Below are positions 1 through 5,414 of a stretch of 11,015 bases of DNA, piece by piece. Below the pieces are notes generated by a model. It was given only the letters and a program-made list of their open reading frames with translations. It was not told the DNA's origin and ran no database searches. Within the stretch, counting starts at the first letter, position 1; every line of letters starts with the position of its first letter. Both the position numbers and the translations under genes were made by a program. Location of the stretch: NCBI GenBank assembly GCA_004554105.1, contig SFNW01000060.1:1-11015 (forward strand). The letters are read 5' to 3'. Source of the stretch: Clostridiales bacterium. GTDB lineage: Bacteria > Bacillota > Clostridia > Oscillospirales > CAG-272.

Positions 1-2810
1 ACGCCGAGCACCGCAAAGTTGAGGTAACGTGCGAAAATGTATGCACCGGGGTAGTTGGTCACTGCGGAGAGGTTGTTGAACTGATCCATCAGCGCCTCAT
101 ACTCGCTGGTCGTCCAAGGCATTTCGGCAAGTGCCTGCTGGTTTGCCGTATTGTACTTCGCCGCCTGACCGATAGTGGTAACGAGGTCACTGCCGTATGC
201 GGCCTGCGCATCGTGTCCGCAGAACCACTTCATAAACTGCCAAGTGCTTTCCTCGTCCTTCGTGCCATGCATCAGAATGGTCGCCGCAACCGTATTGACC
301 GCGTTGTAGTTGACCGTGCCGTCCTCGCGTACCGTACCCGGCAGCGGGACCATTTCCCACAGACCGTTAATCTCGGTTGCGAAAACCGTGAGCTGGTTGT
401 AGGTGGTCGAGTAGTCGGCAATCAGAATCGGCATCTCGCCGGTTCTGAAACGGTTCGGACCGTCAAAGGTGAACGGGAACGAATAGTCGGTGAAGAAGCG
501 CGTGTATTTTTCAAATGCGTCGATTGCGATGTTGGAATCAAGACCGCAGCGCATACCGTCGTCGGCAAAGCGGTCGCCGCCCATTTGATAGAGGAAAATA
601 TCATACTCGTGGTTTAAACCGATGGACATATTGTTTGCCTGAAGTACGGGGAGCATCGCGAGGACATCGTCCCAGGTCTTCGGAATCTCAAGTCCGAGGT
701 CGGCAAGAATGTCGATGCGAACGAACATCATAAAGAAGCCCGCGCGCTGGGGCAGACCGTAGGTCGTGCCGTAAAGCGTAACCGGAACGGTCGACGCCTG
801 GTTGAACTCGCTGATGACTTCGTCAAAGCCCTCGTAATCGTTGAGCGGAAGCACCGCGCTGCGAATCGCGTAGTTGATGACGTCAACGCCGGCAGCACCG
901 AGGAAGGCATCGGGTCCCTGTCCCGAAAGAACCGACGGAAGCAGCGTGCCCGCCGCAACCAGTTTGACGTCGACGCCGATTTCGGTATTGGGCGTAAAGT
1001 CGTTCGAGACGAGGTTCTTCAGAATCTTCGCCTGGTCGCGGCCTTCGGTCGTCCAAACCTCAATCGAGCTCGTCTCGTGACCGCTACCCGCTACGGCACC
1101 CATCGTGCTGTAGTCGGTCGTGAAGCTCGAAAGGAAGGAGCGAAGCTCAAACCAAACCGCCTCGCCGAAGTTTGCATTGGCTTTCGGCATTTCGGCATCG
1201 GCAGGCTGTATCAGAATGTAGTCGAGACGCAGCGGCTGCGAGCGAACGTTATTGAGCCAAGTGCCGAGCGTACCGATATAGGTTTTGAGGTTTTTGAGGT
1301 TCGGCGCGATTTCGTCCTCGTCGCCGCCCATGCGCTTGAGCAGGAACGCAACCTTGTCAAGCGTTGCCGTCTGCGAGCCCTTTTCGCCGCAGAGTTCGGT
1401 GATGTAATCGGAAACCTTGTAAAGGTTTTTCGACTCAATCAGCATGGTCTTGATCGTGTTGGGCATCAGTCGCGAGAAGCCGTAGTCGCGGTATTCGTCG
1501 GGCGAAGCGCCGGTCAGCTTCATGATGTCCATGTAGCAGTCGTTGATGTTGTTCAGCGAGGACTCAACCTGGCGGATAATGTCCGCAAACTGACCGAGAC
1601 CGACCTCGATGCGCAGCGTATGCTCGCCGGGCGTGAGATAGAATTCAAACTCGGTCGTGCCGTCGTTCAGCTTTCTGCACTGCCAGTCCTTTGAATAGTC
1701 AAAGCGTATGTTGTAGCATTCTTTAAACGGCACCTTGCCGTCCAGGTAAACCGTGCGCGAGGTGAACATACCCGAAAGGTCGTTCTGCTTGCTGCGCAGG
1801 GCGATGGAATAGAAGCCTTCGGTCTGCACGCTGAAATTATATTCGACCCACTGTCCGACCGTCTTCATGTTCTCGTTGCCGCCCATGAAATTGAGCCGCT
1901 GTACAGTCGGGTCCTGCGGAGAAGTGATTGCACTCGTGCGGTCGGTCAGGGGGTAAATCGACTCGTCGGACTGATACGTCGGGAATTCCGCCTCGATTTT
2001 GACCGTATCGCTTCCCTGCTTGTATGTATGCTGCGCTTTATACGCTTCGTAGGTCGGGATTTCCTCGGCGGGCGTCAGGATAATCTCCTTTACGCTCATC
2101 GGCTCGCGCGTTGCTTCAAGCGAGACCGAGTTCTCGCCCTTGACGAAGTAGAACATGAGCGGGTCGGTGTAGTAGCCGGTCGAATCCTTGACCGTGTAGG
2201 TCGTCCAATCTATGGCGTTGAGGTTATCCGGGCGGAGATCGTTGCCCGAGAGGTCCTTGCGGAAGCCGCCCTCGCTCTCGTATTTCGGCGCCCACTTTTT
2301 CGAAATCGTCACCGAGCGCGCCTCGGAGAACGGAACCTTGCCGTTGACGTAAAGGATACGCTCGACGTCGGTCGATTTTTCTTTTTCGCCCTCGCCGAGC
2401 TTGGCGTTGCCGGGATAGCAGACAAGCTGAATGCTGTACATTCCCGTTTCGGGAACGTCAAACTTCCAGGTCACCTTGCCGCTGTCGGACGTGTAGAGCG
2501 AATACGCCCCGTCGTTTGCGACGTTGAAGAGCGACTCCGCCTCCGCGTCGGTCGTGGACTCGGCGTCAAACTTGTTCGCGTCCACAACGACCGTCGAGGA
2601 CGCCGCCTTTTTATCGGCGTGCCGCTCGAGATATTTCTCATAGTCGGACGTGTTCAGGATCTCGTTCCATTCCTGCATGGTACGCCGCGGGGACGCATCG
2701 GTATCGGCTTTCACGCCGTCCGCCGCAAAGGCGGCAGGCGTGAGACACCCGCATACCGTCAGCAGGGCGAGAACAAGGCTCAGCACTCTTGACAGCTTGG
2801 CTCTCATCAT
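1..2810 (-). CDS. Large extracellular solute-binding protein of a carbohydrate-type ABC importer, with N-terminal beta-sandwich-like domains (C-terminus outside window)
   Basis: The frame is open from ATG at 2810 to the window edge, giving 936 residues with the C-terminus missing. GGAGG at 2820-2824 lies 9 nt before the first of two adjacent ATGs, so I chose the first. Residues 1-29 form a signal peptide: basic start, hydrophobic core, and an AFA signal-peptidase I site (27-29). VCGC (19-22) could instead be a poor lipobox, so secreted versus lipid-anchored is open. Two related beta-rich segments, GMYSIQLVCYPG (about 123-134) and GFYSIALRSKQ (about 332-342), look like carbohydrate-binding-type sandwiches. 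A helical stretch follows (about 415-535). The binding-protein domain begins near IEVWTTEGRDQA (583) and includes GPDAF (632-636) and WEMVPLPG, typical of family 1 (sugar, CUT1-type) binding proteins. Ordinary members are about 400-550 residues, so the N-terminal half is an addition. Membrane-component genes are probably beyond position 1. Ligand unknown. Confidence -1.
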   Translation of the reverse strand, partial: MMRAKLSRVLSLVLALLTVCGCLTPAAFAADGVKADTDASPRRTMQEWNEILNTSDYEKYLERHADKKAASSTVVVDANKFDAESTTDAEAESLFNVANDGAYSLYTSDSGKVTWKFDVPETGMYSIQLVCYPGNAKLGEGEKEKSTDVERILYVNGKVPFSEARSVTISKKWAPKYESEGGFRKDLSGNDLRPDNLNAIDWTTYTVKDSTGYYTDPLMFYFVKGENSVSLEATREPMSVKEIILTPAEEIPTYEAYKAQHTYKQGSDTVKIEAEFPTYQSDESIYPLTDRTSAITSPQDPTVQRLNFMGGNENMKTVGQWVEYNFSVQTEGFYSIALRSKQNDLSGMFTSRTVYLDGKVPFKECYNIRFDYSKDWQCRKLNDGTTEFEFYLTPGEHTLRIEVGLGQFADIIRQVESSLNNINDCYMDIMKLTGASPDEYRDYGFSRLMPNTIKTMLIESKNLYKVSDYITELCGEKGSQTATLDKVAFLLKRMGGDEDEIAPNLKNLKTYIGTLGTWLNNVRSQPLRLDYILIQPADAEMPKANANFGEAVWFELRSFLSSFTTDYSTMGAVAGSGHETSSIEVWTTEGRDQAKILKNLVSNDFTPNTEIGVDVKLVAAGTLLPSVLSGQGPDAFLGAAGVDVINYAIRSAVLPLNDYEGFDEVISEFNQASTVPVTLYGTTYGLPQRAGFFMMFVRIDILADLGLEIPKTWDDVLAMLPVLQANNMSIGLNHEYDIFLYQMGGDRFADDGMRCGLDSNIAIDAFEKYTRFFTDYSFPFTFDGPNRFRTGEMPILIADYSTTYNQLTVFATEINGLWEMVPLPGTVREDGTVNYNAVNTVAATILMHGTKDEESTWQFMKWFCGHDAQAAYGSDLVTTIGQAAKYNTANQQALAEMPWTTSEYEALMDQFNNLSAVTNYPGAYIFARYLNFAVLG

Positions 2811-2833
2811 AACTCAAAACCTCCAAAAAACAT

Positions 2834-2873
2834 ACGCTGAAGTACAGCGTGCCGCATACGCGCGCACGCACGC
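2834..2873 (-). promoter_or_regulatory. Overlapping alternative hairpins before the solute-binding protein ribosome binding site
   Basis: In the minus-strand RNA, ACGCTG (2845-2850) can pair with CAGCGT (2834-2839) around a 5-nt loop. The structure is followed 3 nt later by six U (2825-2830) and then by the GGAGG at 2820-2824. The bases at 2847-2852 can instead pair with GCGTGC upstream (2864-2869 or 2868-2873). The two pairings share bases and exclude each other, so this could switch access to the ribosome binding site or act as a second weak terminator. The pairings are seen in the sequence; the switching is inferred. Confidence -1.
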
Positions 2874-2882
2874 GCATAGGAC

Positions 2883-2935
2883 AAAAAAATTTCGGAACTC
2901 CCGCAAAGGCTGCCGCCGCGCGGAAGTCCCCGAAA
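2883..2935 (-). terminator. Terminator-like hairpin inside the solute-binding protein leader (candidate attenuator)
   Basis: Read on the minus strand, the arm at 2920-2935 pairs with the arm at 2890-2904: 6 bp, one bulged G, then 9 bp including G-U pairs, with a 15-nt loop (2905-2919). Seven U follow directly (2889-2883). This has the form of an intrinsic terminator. It lies about 120 nt after the predicted transcription start and 72 nt before the start codon, so it would stop RNA before the gene unless bypassed. It matches none of the riboswitch or T-box signatures I can recall. Confidence -1.
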
Positions 2936-2982
2936 GGCAAAATGCACAAGCCGTGCGGAAAAATCTCTCGCCGCGAACAACT

Positions 2983-3016
2983 ATGTACAAAATAGCCATA
3001 AATGTACTCGTACATT
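2983..3016. promoter_or_regulatory. Candidate operator: AATGTACTCGTACATT palindrome over the -10, plus a third half-site
   Basis: AATGTAC-TC-GTACATT (3001-3016) is a perfect palindrome with 7-bp arms. It overlaps the minus-strand -10 box (3014-3019) and the predicted transcription start near 3007. A further ATGTAC lies at 2983-2988, 19 bp from the ATGTAC inside the palindrome. The position suits a repressor site. No regulator gene is in the window, and the family is unknown. Confidence -1.
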
Positions 3017-3042
3017 CTAACACAGCCGCCGAAACTTGTCAA
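3014..3042 (-). promoter_or_regulatory. Sigma-A promoter of the solute-binding protein gene
   Basis: On the minus strand TTGACA (3037-3042) is followed after 17 nt by TAGAAT (3014-3019), one mismatch from the full consensus. Transcription would start near 3007, giving a leader of about 195 nt before the ATG at 2810. One arm of a 13-bp inverted repeat fills most of the spacer. Confidence -1.
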
Positions 3043-3082
3043 GAGCGCGCGGAAGCGCAATTTTGCCCGTTCGGCGGCTGTG
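3021..3082. repeat. Perfect 13-bp inverted repeat bracketing the -35 box
   Basis: CACAGCCGCCGAA (3021-3033) recurs as its exact reverse complement at 3070-3082, with 36 nt between. The first arm lies in the promoter spacer, the second about 28 bp upstream of the -35 box. It could be a two-site operator allowing looping or the stem of a read-through transcript. There is no U-tract after it, so it is not an obvious terminator. Confidence -1.
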
Positions 3083-3433
3083 CGGGCATTTTCCGCTACC
3101 TTTTATATTTAATAACGGCATTTTTGATTTGCCGGCGCGGTGCCGGCCATGACTCTGCCCCACAGGAATCGCATTGAAAAGTTATTTAAAATAACATTTT
3201 TGGCGCAAAAAGTCGAGAAAATGCGCGTATTTTTAAAAAAAATTTATGTGCACTTCGCCGAGTTTATTTTAAATAACAAATTTTACACTGTTTTTGGTCG
3301 ATTTTACGCTTCGGAACACGGCGAGCGGGTATGCGCAGATTGCACAAATTTCGAGCTTTTATTTCTACAATTATACAAGTTGCACAGAGGTGTTCTTGTG
3401 CAAATCGCGCGTCTGTGAAATTCGAGCTTAAAG
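3083..3433. other. AT-rich non-coding stretch with degenerate repeats, no gene seen
   Basis: This part of the 700-bp gap is much more AT-rich than the flanking genes. The only plus-strand open frame (3140-3418) starts without a ribosome binding site, resembles nothing I recognise, and has intergenic-like composition. The stretch contains three related TTATWTWAATAAC-like words ending at 3116, 3195 and 3277, a GCCGGC-gcggt-GCCGGC dyad (3131-3147), and three TTGCACA words (3340-3346, 3380-3386, and 3397-3403 inverted). A TATAAT on the minus strand (3369-3374) has no -35 partner at a good distance. Confidence -1.
3380..3403. repeat. TTGCACA inverted repeat
   Basis: TTGCACA (3380-3386) and TGTGCAA (3397-3403) form 7-bp arms around a 10-nt spacer. 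The same word also occurs at 3340-3346, 3475-3481 and 7492-7498, each in a gap between genes. Arm length and spacing would fit a dimeric regulator; function unknown. Confidence -1.
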
Positions 3434-3460
3434 TTCTAATATTTCCCGATAATATTAGAA
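3434..3460. repeat. Perfect 10-bp inverted repeat beyond the nifU terminator
   Basis: TTCTAATATT (3434-3443) and AATATTAGAA (3451-3460) flank the 7-nt loop TCCCGAT. It touches the terminator stem (3460-3493). On the minus strand it follows the terminator directly and supplies its only U-rich tail, so it may be a second-stage termination element or a separate protein site. Confidence -1.
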
Positions 3461-3493
3461 ATCCCCGTGCCTGCTTGCACAGGCACGGGGATT
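3460..3493 (-). terminator. Intrinsic terminator of the nifS-nifU operon
   Basis: AATCCCCGTGCCTG (3460-3473) and its exact reverse complement (3480-3493) form a 14-bp stem with a 6-nt loop, 17 nt after the nifU stop. On the minus strand the stem is followed by TCTAATATT, which is U-rich rather than a clean U-tract. The stem is strong enough that termination is likely. Confidence -1.
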
Positions 3494-3510
3494 GATTCCG
3501 ATTTGACGTT

Positions 3511-3969
3511 TCAGTCCTCGGTCGAGTCGTGATGGTCGTGGTCATGGTCGCAGGCAGCGCATACCGCCGCCTCGTGAATGACAGGGTGGTCAATGCCCTG
3601 CTTCTTATAATAGTCGGCGAGTGCCGCCTTGACCGCTTCTTCGGCAAGTACCGAGCAATGCACCTTGACCGCCGGCAGACCGCCGAGTGCCTCGATGACC
3701 GCCTTGTTGGTCAGCGTGAGTGCCTCGTCGATGCTCTTGCCCTTGATCATCTCGGTCGCCATTGAGGAGGTCGCGATAGCAGCGCCGCAGCCGAAGGTCT
3801 TGAACTTGGCGTCGGTGATGATACCGTTGTCAATCTTCAGATACATCTTCATGATGTCGCCGCACTTGGCGTTGCCGATTTCGCCGATGCCGTCGGCGTT
3901 CTCAATCTCCCCGACGTTTCTCGGGTGGGTGAAATGGTCCATGACTTTTTCACTGTATAACATACTCAT
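3511..3969 (-). CDS. nifU: NifU/IscU-type iron-sulfur cluster scaffold protein with a Cys/His-rich tail
   Basis: The 152-residue protein is the scaffold on which sulfur from the desulfurase and iron are assembled into Fe-S clusters in the cytoplasm. Three conserved cysteines are visible: C36 in GNAKCGD (with the stabilising D38), C61 in TFGCGAA and C105 in KVHCSVLAEEA. This is the single-domain IscU/NifU N-terminal type, without the NifU ferredoxin or Nfu parts. ATG at 3969 is preferred because GGGAG (3979-3983) lies 9 nt upstream; a second ATG at 3963 would be 15 nt away. The gene follows nifS after 17 nt, so the two are co-transcribed. Odd point: residues 137-148 read CAACDHDHDHHD, a probable extra metal-binding tail. 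Family assignment is firm; the nifU versus iscU name is convention, and there is no sign of a nitrogenase role. Confidence -1.
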   Translation of the reverse strand: MSMLYSEKVMDHFTHPRNVGEIENADGIGEIGNAKCGDIMKMYLKIDNGIITDAKFKTFGCGAAIATSSMATEMIKGKSIDEALTLTNKAVIEALGGLPAVKVHCSVLAEEAVKAALADYYKKQGIDHPVIHEAAVCAACDHDHDHHDSTED

Positions 3970-3986
3970 ATCTCTGTTCTCCCTTC

Positions 3987-5180
3987 TTAAACCTTGTGCG
4001 CTTTCAGCGCCTCTTCGTAGAGCGGGCTCATATCGCGCAGCCGCTTGATAATCGGCGGCAGTTTTTCCAGAATATAATCCGCGTCCTCCTTGGTCGTCTC
4101 GCTTGAAATCGAGAGGCGGAGCGAGCCGTGCGCGCGCTCATGCGGTACGCCGATGGCGAGCAGAACGTGCGACGGGTCGAGCGATGCCGAGGAGCAGGCA
4201 GAGCCGGTCGACGCGCAGATTCCCTCTGCGTCGAGCAGCAGCAGCATACTTTCGCCTTCGATGTACTCAAAGCCGATGTTGAGGTTGCCCGGCAGGCGGC
4301 GGCTGTCGTCGCGCGTGCCGTTCAGCGTGCTGTGCGGAATTTCGGCGAGAATCTTATCGCGCAGATCGTCGCGCAGCTCGGCGACGCGCCGCATCGCGGG
4401 CAGATTTGCGTAGGCGTTTTCAACCGCGGTCGCAAGCCCGACGATGTAGGGCATATTTTCGGTGCCGCCGCGCTTGCCGCGCTCCTGTCCGCCGCCGTCG
4501 ATGAGGTTGGCGATGCGGACGCCCTTTTTGACATACAAAAGACCGATGCCCTTGGGCGCATGAATCTTGTGTCCCGAGAGCGAAAGCAGATCGACGCCGA
4601 GCTCTTTCACCTTGACGTCGAGCGAGCCGAACGCCTGCACGGCGTCGGTAAACATCAGCGCGCCGTGCGCGTGCGCGACTTCCGCGATTTCCGCAATCGG
4701 CTCGACCGTGCCGATTTCGTTGTTGGCAAGCATAATCGCGACCACTGCGGTCTTGTCGGAAATCGCCGCCTTGACTTCGTCAATCGAAACGAAGCCCTCG
4801 GCGTCCACGCCGACGTAGGTGACGGTAAAGCCCTCTTTTTCGAGCGCCGCGCAGGTGTGCAGCACCGCGTGATGCTCGATAGCGCTTGTGATGATGTGCG
4901 TTCTGCCCTTCTGCCGTCCGGCATAGGCAGCGCCCTTGATTGCCCAGTTGTCCGACTCACTGCCGCAGGAGGTGAAGTAAATCTCCTTCGGGTCGGCGCC
5001 GAGGCAGGCGGCAATCCGCGCACGCGCATTCTCCAGCGCAACGGCAGCCTCGCGTCCGAGCGCGTGCAGGCTTGAAGGATTGCCCCACTTTTCGGTGAGC
5101 CAAGGCTTCATCGCCTCAAAAACTTCTTTCGACACCGCGGTCGTCGCCGCGTTGTCGGCATAAACAAATCGTTTTTCCAC
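3987..5180 (-). CDS. nifS: Cysteine desulfurase (NifS/IscS family, class V PLP enzyme)
   Basis: The 397-residue protein takes sulfur from L-cysteine as an enzyme-bound persulfide, leaving alanine, and passes it to the scaffold encoded next. Visible landmarks are YADNAATT (7-14), the EHHAV histidine (H104), FTDAVQ with PLP-contacting D179 and Q182, the PLP lysine K205 in LSGHKIHAPKG, RGGTENMP (238-244), and the catalytic cysteine C329 in STGSACSS. Length is normal for the family and nothing essential is missing. The start codon is GTG at 5180; the first internal ATG is residue 24, inside conserved sequence, and a Shine-Dalgarno site supports the GTG. With nifU it forms a two-gene operon with its own promoter and terminator. 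No iscR-like regulator, nor hscA, hscB or fdx, is in the window, so this is a minimal clostridial-type set. Confidence -1.
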   Translation of the reverse strand: MEKRFVYADNAATTAVSKEVFEAMKPWLTEKWGNPSSLHALGREAAVALENARARIAACLGADPKEIYFTSCGSESDNWAIKGAAYAGRQKGRTHIITSAIEHHAVLHTCAALEKEGFTVTYVGVDAEGFVSIDEVKAAISDKTAVVAIMLANNEIGTVEPIAEIAEVAHAHGALMFTDAVQAFGSLDVKVKELGVDLLSLSGHKIHAPKGIGLLYVKKGVRIANLIDGGGQERGKRGGTENMPYIVGLATAVENAYANLPAMRRVAELRDDLRDKILAEIPHSTLNGTRDDSRRLPGNLNIGFEYIEGESMLLLLDAEGICASTGSACSSASLDPSHVLLAIGVPHERAHGSLRLSISSETTKEDADYILEKLPPIIKRLRDMSPLYEEALKAHKV

Positions 5181-5189
5181 TTTGATTGT

Positions 5190-5195
5190 TCCTTC
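5190..5195 (-). promoter_or_regulatory. Ribosome binding site supporting the GTG start of nifS
   Basis: The minus strand reads GAAGGA here, 9 nt before the GTG at 5180-5178. No ATG is available near the conserved N-terminus, so this site decides the start. Confidence -1.
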
Positions 5196-5280
5196 TTTGT
5201 CTTCTTTTACTGTCTTCTATGTCCTTGCCATCCGCGCGGCACACCGTCCGCGGGACGCCGGAATAATTTCGTTCCTTGTT

Positions 5281-5309
5281 ATTATATACCGATTTAGTAG
5301 GAAAAGCAA
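5281..5309 (-). promoter_or_regulatory. Sigma-A promoter of the nifS-nifU operon
   Basis: On the minus strand TTGCTT (5304-5309) precedes a perfect TATAAT (5281-5286) with a 17-nt spacer. The start would be near 5274, giving about 94 nt of leader. The leader holds a GC-rich imperfect hairpin (about 5237-5260: CGGC/GCCG and GTCC/GGAC with a 5-nt bulge) and no recognisable IscR-type site. Confidence -1.
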
Positions 5310-5346
5310 GCATTCTTAATAAATTTTTGATTTTTGCAAAAACTTC

Positions 5347-5360
5347 TGTCAAGATTGACA
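5347..5360. promoter_or_regulatory. 14-bp palindrome containing the ROK kinase -35 box
   Basis: TGTCAA-GA-TTGACA is perfectly symmetrical. The right arm is the -35 box of the ROK gene; the left arm is a TTGACA on the opposite strand, but no good -10 lies 16-18 nt beyond it. It could be an operator for a dimeric regulator, or chance arising from a consensus -35 box. Confidence -1.
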
Positions 5361-5383
5361 TTGCGCGATGTATACTTTATAAT
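5355..5383 (+). promoter_or_regulatory. Perfect-consensus sigma-A promoter of the ROK kinase gene
   Basis: TTGACA (5355-5360), a 17-nt spacer and TATAAT (5378-5383) match the consensus at all 12 positions. Transcription would begin near 5390. That rules out longer starts at 5334 and 5388 and leaves a short leader of about 24 nt. Such a promoter implies strong expression unless repressed. Confidence -1.
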
Positions 5384-5414
5384 AAAAATGAATAAAACAG
5401 CGGAGGAATTTCCT

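Noticed and set aside
2028..2792. A 254-codon plus-strand frame opposite the solute-binding protein
   Set aside because: It is a shadow of the long minus-strand gene, which has a signal peptide, ribosome binding site, promoter and family motifs.
2814..3023. A 69-codon minus-strand frame spanning the solute-binding protein leader and stopping 3 nt before its ATG, as a possible leader peptide
   Set aside because: It starts at the promoter's -10 region, and its internal ATG (2999) has no ribosome binding site. The Cys/Arg-rich product looks like translated non-coding RNA. A translated leader is not excluded but is unsupported.
3131..3147. GCCGGC-gcggt-GCCGGC as a terminator
   Set aside because: Neither strand has a U-tract after the short stem, and no gene ends next to it.
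3140..3418. A 92-codon plus-strand frame in the AT-rich gap
   Set aside because: It has no ribosome binding site, no recognisable domain and intergenic-like composition, and it overlaps repeats.
5324..5352. A second nifS promoter using the minus-strand TTGACA at 5347-5352
   Set aside because: No acceptable -10 is found 16-18 nt beyond it (sequence there is CAAAAA or AAAAAT); the promoter at 5281-5309 is much better.
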